Assembly (NCBI GenBank): GCA_965208275.1
Contig: OZ242331.1
Location: 4,650,001-4,714,000 of the forward strand
DNA: 64,000 bases
Source of the DNA: Bin5 sp022827195
GTDB lineage: Bacteria; Chloroflexota; Anaerolineae; Caldilineales; Caldilineaceae
Direction of reading: 5' to 3'
Each line of letters opens with the position of its first letter. The first letter of the stretch is position 1. The position numbers were made by a program, and so were the translations under genes. The notes under the pieces were generated by a model. The model was given only the letters and a program-made list of their open reading frames with translations, was not told the origin of the DNA and made no database searches. Positions 1 through 8,116 of the stretch are shown one piece after another.

Positions 1-440
1 TGCACATTGGCCTGGGGGGCCTGCGCCCTGAAATAGAGGTGCCACTGGCCGATGATGCCATTGACCGGCGCCTCGTTGCCGCCGTGCCCGTTCAGGACCA
101 GAACATTTTTGATGCCGTGGCGCACTAGGCTTTCGACCGCGTCGAAGATGACGCTGAGCCACGGGCCCGGTTTGGCCGAGACGGTACCCTGGTGCATCAT
201 GTGATGCTCGGAGATGCCGGCCCGAATCGGCAGCGTGACGATGACCCGCGGATACAGCTGGCGCGCCACCTGTTCAGCGACATGTGTAGCCATGCGGATA
301 TCGTGCTCCATCGCCAGGTGTTCAAGATGCTGCTCGATGCTGCCGGTGGGAATGATCGCCGTCTGAAACTTGCCACCGGCCAGCGCTTCGCGAAATTCGC
401 GCCGCGTGAGATCGCCGATGAAGACATGTTGCTCTTGCAT
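1..440 (-). CDS. Creatininase-family amidohydrolase, cut by window edge
   Basis: The N-terminal 146 codons of a creatininase/creatinine amidohydrolase family protein; the C-terminus lies beyond base 1. The frame reads MQEQHVFIGDLTRREFREAL at the start. Two family hallmarks follow: a PTGSIEQHLEHLAMEHD block near residues 28-44 (metal-binding Glu/His/Asp) and NGHGGNEAPV near residue 120. The family hydrolyses cyclic or linear amides with a divalent-metal centre; the real substrate cannot be told. The start is ATG at 440-438, preceded by CGGAGAA about 9 nt upstream. It is divergent from the enolase-superfamily gene at 583, so the 142-bp gap should hold both promoters. Such proteins often accompany carbohydrate genes in this kind of genome. 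Confidence 0.85.
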   Translation of the reverse strand, partial: MQEQHVFIGDLTRREFREALAGGKFQTAIIPTGSIEQHLEHLAMEHDIRMATHVAEQVARQLYPRVIVTLPIRAGISEHHMMHQGTVSAKPGPWLSVIFDAVESLVRHGIKNVLVLNGHGGNEAPVNGIIGQWHLYFRAQAPQANV

Positions 441-582
441 GGTTCCATTCTCCGAACTGCAGTGGTCTGTGGATTCTGTTTCGCGGCAGGGACAGGTCAG
501 TGGAAAGCGGAGACTGGCCGCCGTTGCCCGATACCGGCTACTATAAACCAATCACCACAATCGCAGAACTGGAACGAATGAG

Positions 583-1944
583 ATGAAAACAACCGACATC
601 CGCGTGGAAGCGGTAGAGGTCGCCTTCGACGATGAACGCCTGAGCGTCCCCTTGCACCTCAGCAAAGGCGTGATCGAGGTCATCACCTACGTTACCGTCA
701 CCGTGCAGGCGCGCACGCGTTCCGGCGCCGGCGTACGGGGCGTCGGCGCGATCCTGCTCTCCGACGTGTGGGCCTTCCCTGCGCCGGAGCTGACGCACGA
801 GGAGAAGGACCGGGTGATGCGCCGCCTGTGCAGGGACATCGCCGCCTGGCTGGAGGATGATACGCTTGAAGACCCAATCGAAAAGGGCATCCGCCTGGAG
901 CGGGCCGCGGTCGAGCTGGCTGACCGGATGGCAAGCGAAGAGCCTCTCCTGCAGCGGACGCCGATGCCGAGGCTGGCCGTGCTCAACTGTATGGCGCCCT
1001 TCGACGCTGCGCTTCACGACGCGTGGGGCGCGGGTCTGCGCTCACAGAATTCACCTGCCTCCCTGTACACGGCATACACGGCAGACTATCTGAACCGGGA
1101 CCTGAGCGCCGATCTCGGCGCTGACTTTGCCGGCCGCTATCCGGCGGACTACCTCGCTCCCAGGCGGCGCGCGCTGGCCGTCCAACACGTGGTCGGCTTC
1201 ACCGACGCGCTCACCCCGGCCGACGCCGCGCCCCAGGCGGCTGACCTCCCGGCCGACCTGACGACCTGGATCGAGCGTGACAGGCTGCGCTGCTTCAAGC
1301 TCAAGCTGCGCGGCCAGTCGCCGGTCGAAGACGCAGAGCGCCTGATAGAAGTACATCTCGCGGCTTCGATGGCCCTGGATGCCGCGGGTGTGCGCGGCGG
1401 GCCCCGCCTCTCAGTTGACCCCAACGAGGGCTGCCGCGATCCGGATATGATGCTCGAAATGCTGGACAGAGTGGCTGCGGAGCGGCCGCAGGCGCTGGCG
1501 GCGCTGGACTATATCGAGCAGCCCACGCCGCGCGATCTGGCCAGCTATACTACTACGCTCCACACGGTGGCCGCGCGCGTGCCCGTCGTCGTAGACGAAA
1601 GCCTGGACGATCTGGACAACCTCGAATGGATCCGCCGCCTGGGCTGGTCCGGGCTCGCAGTCAAGACCTGCAAGGGGCATACCCACTCGCTGCTGGCCTA
1701 CTGCTGGGGCCGCCATCACCGGCTCTACCTCACGCTGCAGGACCTGACCAACCCCGGCCTGGCGCTGGTCCACAGCGCCAACTTCTGCGCGCACCTGCAT
1801 CTGAACGTCGACTGTTTCGAGGGCAACTACCGCCAGTTTATGCCCCTGGCGCGGCCGGAAGAACAGGCCGCGCAACCGGCCTATTTCGAGGTCGCGGACG
1901 GCTGGCTGAACCTGCCCGCGGAAATGGGGCCCGGACTGTATTAA
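583..1944 (+). CDS. Enolase-superfamily enzyme (mandelate racemase/muconate lactonizing type)
   Basis: A 453-residue protein with the enolase-superfamily layout: an N-terminal capping domain, then a TIM barrel. Visible catalytic elements are a KxK motif (CFKLKLRG, about residue 230), metal ligands in LSVDPNEG, DYIEQPTPRD and VVVDESLDD, and a late lysine in LAVKTCKGHT. A lysine on each face of the barrel is the muconate-lactonizing/dipeptide-epimerase pattern rather than the histidine of mandelate racemase. The reaction is abstraction of a proton next to a carboxylate; the substrate is unknown. It starts at ATG 583, is divergent from the creatininase-like gene, and is followed 16 bp later by a GNAT-like gene. 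A role in sugar-acid breakdown is plausible from the neighbourhood but unproven. Confidence 0.8.
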   Translation: MKTTDIRVEAVEVAFDDERLSVPLHLSKGVIEVITYVTVTVQARTRSGAGVRGVGAILLSDVWAFPAPELTHEEKDRVMRRLCRDIAAWLEDDTLEDPIEKGIRLERAAVELADRMASEEPLLQRTPMPRLAVLNCMAPFDAALHDAWGAGLRSQNSPASLYTAYTADYLNRDLSADLGADFAGRYPADYLAPRRRALAVQHVVGFTDALTPADAAPQAADLPADLTTWIERDRLRCFKLKLRGQSPVEDAERLIEVHLAASMALDAAGVRGGPRLSVDPNEGCRDPDMMLEMLDRVAAERPQALAALDYIEQPTPRDLASYTTTLHTVAARVPVVVDESLDDLDNLEWIRRLGWSGLAVKTCKGHTHSLLAYCWGRHHRLYLTLQDLTNPGLALVHSANFCAHLHLNVDCFEGNYRQFMPLARPEEQAAQPAYFEVADGWLNLPAEMGPGLY

Positions 1945-1960
1945 GGACTCACTCTGTACT

Positions 1961-2632
1961 GTGAGTACGCCAGCTCTGCATCTGCAGACCATGTTCCTGT
2001 TCGATGGAGACGGACGTATCCGCTCGACACGGGAGCCGGCGCCGACTCCGGGACCAATGTTCGCGCTCATTCGAGGAGACTCGAGCTGCGCCTGGGCTGT
2101 GCGGGCTGACCTGCCGCAGGAGCTAGCAGATGAGCTTGGCCGTCTCGCCCGCGCGGAGCCGCCGGCTACAGACCTCCGAGGGGATCCTGTGCACGCGGAG
2201 CGTTACAGGGCGCTGGCTGGAGGCGAACTCTACGCTGGGCCGGCCTTCACCTTCCCCGAAGAGATCGCCCCGCCCCCTGCCACGTTACTCGTGGGACCTG
2301 TGCAGTTACTCGCGCGATATTTTCCCGGTTGGACATCTACCGAGATTGCGGGGCGGTCGCCTGTTGTGGCGCTGATGGAGGATGGAGATGCTGTGAGCGT
2401 ATGCTTCTGCGCGCGGCGTTCCGGCGCGGCGGCGGAAGCAGGGCTGGAGACGGCAGCGGCGTTCCGTGGACGTGGGCTCGGCCCGCACGTCACTGCTGCA
2501 TGGGCACTGGCGGTGCGCGCGTCTGGCCGCGTTCCGCTCTACAGTACATCGTGGTCCAACGGCGCCTCTTTGTCGGTTGCACGCAAATTGGGTCTGATTC
2601 CCTATGCGAGCACATGGAGCCTGTTACAATAA
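1961..2632 (+). CDS. GNAT-like N-acetyltransferase
   Basis: A 223-residue protein whose C-terminal half resembles a GNAT acetyltransferase. After CFCARRSG (about residue 147) comes the acetyl-CoA-binding motif A as AAAFRGRGLGPHVTAAWA (about 163-180), then a final strand region with SNGASLSVARKLGL, typical of GNAT proteins. The N-terminal half (1-140) is not recognised and may bind the substrate. The start is taken as GTG at 1961, with AAGGA about 12 nt upstream; ATG at 1991 is an alternative. It lies 16 bp after the enolase-superfamily gene and converges with the M55 peptidase gene. The substrate is unknown. Confidence 0.65.
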   Translation: MSTPALHLQTMFLFDGDGRIRSTREPAPTPGPMFALIRGDSSCAWAVRADLPQELADELGRLARAEPPATDLRGDPVHAERYRALAGGELYAGPAFTFPEEIAPPPATLLVGPVQLLARYFPGWTSTEIAGRSPVVALMEDGDAVSVCFCARRSGAAAEAGLETAAAFRGRGLGPHVTAAWALAVRASGRVPLYSTSWSNGASLSVARKLGLIPYASTWSLLQ

Positions 2633-2737
2633 TCAGGCCGGCGATTGAGGGTATCCTTCTGTCTTCCCTCTGCCCATATCTGGCATAGACGAAATGTCAA
2701 CGGCGTCTGTGAGGTCACTGGCACGGACCACTGCCCT

Positions 2738-3532
2738 TCACCGGTAGATGATGTCGAGAATGCTATCGCTGCGGAAGCGCACACTCTGCGCGTCCACCCG
2801 TTCGGCGCCGGCCTTGCTCATCTCCGCGTCGGCTCTGTCGGTGTGGAAAAAGCGTTTCTCCAGCAGATAGGGGCCGGGCCAGGCCAGAGCCGCAATCGGC
2901 TTCTGGCGATGCCGTGCGATGGCTGCGGCGATCCCCTCGCGGGTCCGATTCCGCGCCGCCTGCGCGGAGAGCGAAATGGCGGAGCCGCGCCCCAATCCCT
3001 CCTTCACCGCCACGGTGGTGACCTCCGGCACCAGTTCCTCCGCCTCCCGGCAGGCGTCCCGTTCACCGCTGAGAAAAAGCAGGGGCAGGCCCAGTCCGCC
3101 CATGAAGAGGGCAAGCTGCCCAATCTCGCCAATCAGCTTGCCGTTGAGCCGGTAGGCATCCACCGTGCGGCTGTCCTGGGTGTGGTTCTGGTTGCTTGTG
3201 ACGACCCCGGCCATCGCGTGTTGGCCGACGATAACAAAGGCATCGTAGCGCCGGATGACCTCCCGCATGCGGCTCCAGGGCGGGGAAGGCCGGCCATGCA
3301 GCAGGAGCGCCTCGGGATGCAGCTCCTCGAAGTCGATGCCGCCGGCACCGTGGCCGTCCCAGACGAGCACTTCCTCCACGCCGGCCTCCAGAAGACCGTC
3401 TACCGCGGCGTTGACCTCGCCGGTCACCAAGCGCTTGCCGGCATCGTAGTAGCGTCCATCAGGATATGACTGGTCTGTGAAGGAGACGACCCCGGCCACG
3501 CCCTCCATATCGGTTACCATAAAGACCTTCAT
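2738..3532 (-). CDS. M55-family (DppA-like) D-aminopeptidase
   Basis: A 264-residue protein of the M55 metallopeptidase family, whose type member is Bacillus DppA, a zinc D-aminopeptidase. Family signatures are the N-terminal KVFMVTDMEGVAGV (metal-binding Asp and Glu), WDGHGAGG near residue 60, GQHAMAGV near residue 103, and FLSGERDACREAEE with GE near 154. These supply the Asp, Glu and His residues that bind the metals. Its role would be cleavage of D-amino-acid peptides from cell wall or environment. ATG at 3532 has a clear AAAGGAG ribosome site about 9 nt upstream. It is the last gene of the minus-strand carbohydrate array, 75 bp after the Gfo/Idh gene. Confidence 0.88.
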   Translation of the reverse strand: MKVFMVTDMEGVAGVVSFTDQSYPDGRYYDAGKRLVTGEVNAAVDGLLEAGVEEVLVWDGHGAGGIDFEELHPEALLLHGRPSPPWSRMREVIRRYDAFVIVGQHAMAGVVTSNQNHTQDSRTVDAYRLNGKLIGEIGQLALFMGGLGLPLLFLSGERDACREAEELVPEVTTVAVKEGLGRGSAISLSAQAARNRTREGIAAAIARHRQKPIAALAWPGPYLLEKRFFHTDRADAEMSKAGAERVDAQSVRFRSDSILDIIYR

Positions 3533-3606
3533 GCCCGTCGCTCCTTTACCGAGCTGCGGCAGGTGAAGAGGGCCAGCTTATCTCTTCCTACTCTAGCCAG
3601 CCGCTG

Positions 3607-4692
3607 TTATCCGGCGGAAACTGCGTACAGAGAACCGACTGATACCCTTCGACCCCTATCAGCCGCTGAGCGGTAGGCCGCGTCGAGTAGCTCGACCGTA
3701 CGCCAGCCGGTCTCCGGCGGCGACATGTTGGGCGCGCCGCGAACGATGACATCGACCAGGTTGTCCACCGGCGCCGAAGCCTGGTAGCTCTGCCCCGCAG
3801 CCAGCGGCGGCAGTTCCTCCGCGGAGCCATCTTCGTAGTAGATTGTGCAACTCTCCTGGCCTATGTTGACGTTGACCCAGCCCCGGTCACAGTAGACCTG
3901 CACCACCAGCTCCTGCTCCGGGCCGCGCGCATGGAGCGTGCCGGTGCTGCCGACATTGGCCAGCGCGCCGTTGTCCATCTGCACGATCATGGCGTCGACG
4001 ACATCCACGCGCCTGTCGAGGCTGTCCATCAGCGCGAGCACACTGACCGGCTTAAGCCCGGTCAGATGCAGCATCAGCGCGGCCGAATGGGTCACCTGCA
4101 GATGGCCCTGGCCCCCGCCCGAGCGCTCCGGGTCGCTGTAGACATCGCCGGGGCCGGTGACCGGATACCGGTAAAGGTTGTCATGGACGTTGTCATTGCC
4201 CCGGTAGAGGTCGATGACACAGGAGGCAAACATGTTGTTGATATAACGGATTCCGCCCAGCCGCCCCGAGCCGAGCACCTCCTTCGCCCGCAGCACATGG
4301 GGATTGTAGTTCCACGGGTAGCCGACAATCAGCTGGCAACCGCGTGTGCGGCTGAGCTCGGTCAGATGGCGGCCGTGCGGAGCGGTCAACACCATCGGCT
4401 TTTCCAGCAGCACGTGCAGGCCGTGTTCGAGGCAGACGCGCGCCACCTCGTAATGGGCGGCGTGCCAGACCGCGATCACGACGCCGTCCAGCTGCTCCTG
4501 CTCCAGCATAGCGCGGAAGTCGGTATGGGTCTTGTCAACGCCATAGTGCCGCGCCGCTTTTTCCAGCGCGCCGGGGCGAATATCCGAAAGGGCGACGAGG
4601 TTGGCGTCCGGATTCTCCTGCAGGGCGGGAATGTGGGCGGTTGTGGCCCACCATCCGGTCCCGATGACCGCGATTCGGGCTGTGTGGGGCAT
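3607..4692 (-). CDS. Gfo/Idh/MocA-family NAD(P)-dependent oxidoreductase
   Basis: A 361-residue sugar-type dehydrogenase. The N-terminal Rossmann motif is RIAVIGTGWWATTAHIPAL, followed by VALSDIRPGAL at the end of strand 2 (acidic residue, NAD preference likely). The family motif EKPM occurs in HVLLEKPMVL near residue 95, whose lysine is catalytic. The C-terminal half is the Gfo/Idh mixed beta-sheet domain that binds substrate. An in-frame TTG lies four codons upstream (4704), but ATG at 4692 has GGAAA at a good distance and is preferred. The gene sits between a sugar isomerase-like gene and an M55 peptidase, so oxidation of a sugar or inositol-like compound is inferred. Confidence 0.88.
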   Translation of the reverse strand: MPHTARIAVIGTGWWATTAHIPALQENPDANLVALSDIRPGALEKAARHYGVDKTHTDFRAMLEQEQLDGVVIAVWHAAHYEVARVCLEHGLHVLLEKPMVLTAPHGRHLTELSRTRGCQLIVGYPWNYNPHVLRAKEVLGSGRLGGIRYINNMFASCVIDLYRGNDNVHDNLYRYPVTGPGDVYSDPERSGGGQGHLQVTHSAALMLHLTGLKPVSVLALMDSLDRRVDVVDAMIVQMDNGALANVGSTGTLHARGPEQELVVQVYCDRGWVNVNIGQESCTIYYEDGSAEELPPLAAGQSYQASAPVDNLVDVIVRGAPNMSPPETGWRTVELLDAAYRSAADRGRRVSVGSLYAVSAG

Positions 4693-4731
4693 GGGAGTTT
4701 CCAATCTTGTGTTTTCAGCGACCGCTGCAAC

Positions 4732-5562
4732 TCATGTTGCCAGCAGCGGTCTGACCTCATCCCGCATCCTGATCGTTTCGGTCATAACGTCCACCTTGTC
4801 ACAGTCCATCCAGGGGTCATGTTCGTACTCCAGCGTCAGGTAGCCGCCGTAGCCGGAGGCCTTGAGCAGCTCGACAACCGCGGGGAAGTCGATCACGCCG
4901 TCATCCCAGCGCGCCTGAAGCTGGCCGCGGCAGGCCTGCCGCAGATGGACGTGACCGGCGAAGGGAACGAGGGGGTCCACGTCGTCCGGTTGATAGCCCT
5001 GCGCTACGTAGTGGGAGTAGTCCAGCACGATTTTGAGCGCGGGGTTCTGCTGCAGAAATGCCAGTGTGTCAGAAGGACTCTCGAGCACAGATTCAATGTG
5101 CGGCTCGAACAGCAGCAGGACATTTTCGGTGGCGGCCAGCGCTGCAAGCTCGTTCATTGCTGCTGCGGATAGACGGACCGCCTCGTCATGCGAGATGCCC
5201 TCCTGGTCGACGCCCGGCAGCACAAGCACGGACGGAATGTCCGCGGCCGTACAAAACTGGAGTACCCGCGTGAATGTCTCCCGATTGGCGGCGCGCACGC
5301 CGTCATCGGCACTATTGAGCGGCCTGACGTCGAAGCCGTCCCCAAAGAAAAACAGCAGGTTGCCGACCGGCAGACCTGCCTCTGATACTCGCCGGGCCTG
5401 TCCGTGGGGATCGCGTTCGATTTCGGCCGAATCGAGCAGCCCGCCAGGCATCGCGATCAGGTCCATCGCCTGCACGCCAAGCGCCCGCAGGATCGCAGCC
5501 GACTCCGGCAGAGTGGCGCCGACGAAAGACCAGGCCGCGCCGGCAAGTTTCATGGTGGTCAT
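4732..5562 (-). CDS. Sugar phosphate isomerase/epimerase-like TIM barrel protein
   Basis: A 276-residue protein of the xylose-isomerase-like TIM-barrel group (AP endonuclease family 2 fold). Typical metal-ligand blocks are LLFEPHIESV (Glu, about residue 150), IVLDYSHYVAQG (Asp and His, about 175-185), AGHVHLRQACRGQLQ (His-x-His, about 205), and LTLEYEHDPW near the C-terminus (Glu). Members isomerise or epimerise sugars, keto-sugars or inositols. ATG 5562 is preceded by CCAGGAG at 8 nt. It lies 40 bp upstream of the Gfo/Idh oxidoreductase and about 107 bp downstream of the rhamnose mutarotase. A partnership with the oxidoreductase is likely from order alone. Confidence 0.85.
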   Translation of the reverse strand: MTTMKLAGAAWSFVGATLPESAAILRALGVQAMDLIAMPGGLLDSAEIERDPHGQARRVSEAGLPVGNLLFFFGDGFDVRPLNSADDGVRAANRETFTRVLQFCTAADIPSVLVLPGVDQEGISHDEAVRLSAAAMNELAALAATENVLLLFEPHIESVLESPSDTLAFLQQNPALKIVLDYSHYVAQGYQPDDVDPLVPFAGHVHLRQACRGQLQARWDDGVIDFPAVVELLKASGYGGYLTLEYEHDPWMDCDKVDVMTETIRMRDEVRPLLAT

Positions 5563-5668
5563 GTCTGACTCCTGGCTCTCAAATGAAACCCTTCAGCAGC
5601 ACCATACATTGAATGCTGCCTGCTACAACAGGCAGCAAGAAAACGGTGCTTGCTCACAGCGCATCCCG

Positions 5669-6016
5669 TCAGCCCGCCCCACCACCCCCAGCCCGCCAGT
5701 GGAACACCTCCGGCATCCCTTCAGGATAGGCGTCGTGCGGGTCGTACTCATCCCCGCTCTCGTCCTCCATGATTGGCGCCATGTACTCCTCCCAGCGCAC
5801 CGACTCGGGACTCTCCGCCAGGATACGGACCGCCTCGGCATAGTTCGCCGTCTCCATATACAGAAACAGCTTCCGGTCGGCCATGAAGATGCTCATGCTC
5901 TGCACGCCCGCCCGCTCCAGGTCGGCCAGCACAGCAGGCCAGACCTCCCGGTGGCGCCGCCGGTACTCTTCCTCCTCCCCCGCTCTGACGTGCATCACAA
6001 ACGCAACCCGTTCCAT
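5669..6016 (-). CDS. rhaM: L-rhamnose mutarotase
   Basis: A 115-residue single-domain protein matching the L-rhamnose mutarotase family, usually about 104 residues. Landmarks are RVAFVMHVRAGEEEEYRRRH at the N-terminus, REVWPAVLADLERAGV, SIFMADRKLFLYMET, and the C-terminal WEEYMAPIM. The conserved His of the first strand, the Tyr in EEYRRRH and the Trp pair are present. It interconverts the anomers of L-rhamnose. A short Gly-rich tail ends the protein. The start is ATG 6016, with GGGA 7-8 nt upstream. Its place between an SDR dehydrogenase and an isomerase, downstream of a GH106-like glycosidase, is the best evidence that the whole cluster handles rhamnose. Confidence 0.88.
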   Translation of the reverse strand: MERVAFVMHVRAGEEEEYRRRHREVWPAVLADLERAGVQSMSIFMADRKLFLYMETANYAEAVRILAESPESVRWEEYMAPIMEDESGDEYDPHDAYPEGMPEVFHWRAGGGGAG

Positions 6017-6024
6017 CGCGAATC

Positions 6025-6052
6025 CCAGTTTCCAGTGGCCGGTGGCCGGTGT
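6025..6052. repeat. Heptamer tandem array, 4 units
   Basis: Four units of a degenerate 7-mer read in register: CCAGTTT, CCAGTGG, CCGGTGG, CCGGTGT. It lies immediately upstream of the rhamnose mutarotase gene, in the gap after the SDR gene. Same family as the arrays at 11982, 12902, 14769, 14824 and 17847. Confidence 0.7.
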
Positions 6053-6078
6053 TCAGCAGAGCCGCTGCCGCTGCAAGC

Positions 6079-6885
6079 TTAGCTTTCCACGCCGGGTACG
6101 GGAATCGTGCTTAACATGCCGCCGTCGACGTCGAGCGCCAGGCCGGTCAGGAAAGCGGCCCCGTCGGAGATAAGGAAAAGCACGGCATTCACGACGTCTT
6201 CGACGGTCGGGTTGCGCTGCAAGGGGATGTCGGCGGCGGTGGCCGCCAGGATTTCTTGCGGCTGCATGCCCGTGGCGCCGATCTTCCAGTCGAGAACCTC
6301 CTGCCCCATGCCGGTGCCGGAAACGCCGACGGGACAGACGCAGTTGACCGTAACCTGGTGCGGCGCCAGTTCGCCCGCCAGCACCTTGGTCAGGCCGACG
6401 ACACCGAACTTGGCCGCGCAATAGTGGGCCAGCATCGGGAACCCCACTTTGGAGGCATCGGAGCCGATGTTGACGATGCGGCCGCGGCCACTGGCGCACA
6501 GCAGCGGCGCCGCTGCCTGGCTGCAGAGAAAGGTGCCTTTCAGGTCCACGTCGAGCACATGGTCCCACTCCGCCTCGCTGATCTGCGCCAGCGGGTTGAA
6601 GGCGATCACACCGGCCGAGTTGACCAGCGTGTCCAGGCCGCCGAAGCGCGCCTCGCAGGCCGCGACCGCGGCTGCAGCCGACGCCGGAGACCTGACGTCC
6701 AGCTCGACGGCCAGGAGCTCTCCGCCCTCGAAGCTGCGCGCGGCGTCCTGAAGCCGTTCGGCATCAATATCGCCAATCGCCACCAGCGCGCCGGCGCGCA
6801 GCAGCGCTGCCGCGATCGCCAGTCCGAAGCCGCTCGCCCCACCGGTGATAAGCGCACGACGAGGTGCACTCCGGATATCAGACAC
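6079..6885 (-). CDS. SDR-family NAD(P)-dependent dehydrogenase (possible L-rhamnose dehydrogenase)
   Basis: A 268-residue classical short-chain dehydrogenase. The cofactor motif is ALITGGASGFGLAIA (TGxxxGxG) near residue 15. VAIGDIDAE has Asp after strand 2, which favours NAD. NSAGV is the NAG-type motif, Ser of IVNIGSDAS near 145 is catalytic, and YCAAKFG supplies the Tyr-x3-Lys pair. The C-terminus ends with LDVDGG, usual for SDRs. GTG at 6885 is chosen because CGGGGAGGG lies 6 nt upstream; an in-frame ATG at 6963 would add a poorly conserved tail overlapping the previous gene. Next to a rhamnose mutarotase and a mandelate-racemase-like dehydratase, oxidation of L-rhamnose to the lactone is a reasonable guess. 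Confidence 0.88.
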   Translation of the reverse strand: MSDIRSAPRRALITGGASGFGLAIAAALLRAGALVAIGDIDAERLQDAARSFEGGELLAVELDVRSPASAAAAVAACEARFGGLDTLVNSAGVIAFNPLAQISEAEWDHVLDVDLKGTFLCSQAAAPLLCASGRGRIVNIGSDASKVGFPMLAHYCAAKFGVVGLTKVLAGELAPHQVTVNCVCPVGVSGTGMGQEVLDWKIGATGMQPQEILAATAADIPLQRNPTVEDVVNAVLFLISDGAAFLTGLALDVDGGMLSTIPVPGVES

Positions 6886-6931
6886 CGTTTTCCCTCCCCG
6901 AATGCACCGGCGACCGGCGATCATTGAACTT

Positions 6932-6955
6932 GAACTGCTGACCACTGAGCACTGC
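6932..6955. repeat. Degenerate heptamer array, short
   Basis: Units GAACTGC, CCACTGA and GCACTGC with a 3-nt break after the first, in the gap between the enolase-superfamily gene and the SDR gene. A weak member of the CCACTGG heptamer family. Confidence 0.45.
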
Positions 6956-6959
6956 CGTC

Positions 6960-8087
6960 TCACCCAAACGAGTATTTGCGCACAATCTCTTCACGCACGT
7001 GGACGCCCAAGCCTGGCGTTTCGCGTACGGGCAGATAGCCCCCTTCCTGCACCCAGGGGTCGCTGACCAGTTCATGCTGCATGGGCGATTCGTGCGGCTT
7101 CAGGTCCATGCTCACACCATGGTTGCTTATTGCCAGCAGATGAACGCTGGCCGCGCTGTTGAGCGCGCTGCTCCAGGTGTGCAGGCTGAACTGCAGATTC
7201 TCCATCTCCAGCAGCCGGATCACCGCGCGGCTGCCGGTGATGCCGTGGCTGCGCCCCGGGTCGATCTGGATCACGTCGACGCCGCCGCTGCGGATCAGGC
7301 GCCCGTAGCTCTCGATATCCCACTCATCCTCACCGGTTCCGACCGGCGTCGCCACCGCGGCCCGCAGCCGGGCATGCCCTTCCAGATCGCTCGGCAGGAG
7401 CGGCTGCTCGATCCAGCGCAGGCGGTAAGGCTCCAGCTCGCGAAAGCGGCGGATCGCGGTCGGCACGTCCCAAAGATTACGCGCGCCCGGCGTATCCACG
7501 ATCAGCTCGCGTTCGTCGCCGATCACTTCACGGATGCGGCGCACATATTCGATATCGCGTGCGGCGTCCTGCCCGAAGACCGCGCCAGGGTGCATGCCCC
7601 AGCCGGCTTTGACGTAATGGTAGCCCTGCTCGACCATCCAGCGGAACTCGTTCAACGTCCAGTCGAGGTCCTCCATGTCGAAGATAATCGAGGCCATCGC
7701 CACGACCTTGTCATGCAGCTTGCCGCCCAGAAGCTGGCAGACAGGCAACCCAAGCGCCCTGCCCTTCAGGTCCCACAGCGCCATATCGAGCGCGCTCACG
7801 GCGAAGGCGGCGATCCCCTCGGGGCCGTACCACCAGATATGGTCCAGCATCTTGTGCCAGGCGCGCTCGACGTCGCGCGCGTCCTCGCCGATCAGCAGCG
7901 GCGCCAGCCCCTGCTCGATGATCAGCTTCGCGGCCAGCGCGGCCTCGCGAAACTGGGAGATGCACTCGCCCCAGCCGACCGTGCCGTCGTCGGCCTCGAC
8001 CCGCGCCAGCGTGATGTAGCGTTCGATGCCTTTGTAATGGGGTTCGGGATAGGCGAGCGCGAATGCCTGAACTGTGCTGATCTTCAT
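6960..8087 (-). CDS. Enolase-superfamily sugar-acid dehydratase-like protein (MR/MLE)
   Basis: A 375-residue mandelate racemase/muconate lactonizing enzyme-family protein. The capping domain includes VGWGECISQF (about 38-47). The barrel carries YHYVKAGWG (Lys after strand 2), ELIVDTPGARNLWD (Asp ligand), RWIEQPL (Glu ligand), VGTGEDEWD (Glu ligand), IQIDPGRSHGIT, and a final LHTWSSALNSAAS with the histidine used as general acid/base in the mandelate racemase subgroup. Members with this arrangement dehydrate aldonic acids such as rhamnonate, fuconate or gluconate. The start is ATG 8087, with a GAGGGG site upstream. It is 29 bp downstream of the GH106-like gene. L-rhamnonate dehydration fits the cluster but the sequence cannot prove it. 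Confidence 0.88.
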   Translation of the reverse strand: MKISTVQAFALAYPEPHYKGIERYITLARVEADDGTVGWGECISQFREAALAAKLIIEQGLAPLLIGEDARDVERAWHKMLDHIWWYGPEGIAAFAVSALDMALWDLKGRALGLPVCQLLGGKLHDKVVAMASIIFDMEDLDWTLNEFRWMVEQGYHYVKAGWGMHPGAVFGQDAARDIEYVRRIREVIGDERELIVDTPGARNLWDVPTAIRRFRELEPYRLRWIEQPLLPSDLEGHARLRAAVATPVGTGEDEWDIESYGRLIRSGGVDVIQIDPGRSHGITGSRAVIRLLEMENLQFSLHTWSSALNSAASVHLLAISNHGVSMDLKPHESPMQHELVSDPWVQEGGYLPVRETPGLGVHVREEIVRKYSFG

Positions 8088-8116
8088 CGTAGAATCCCCT
8101 CTCGCTGAAACGGCTG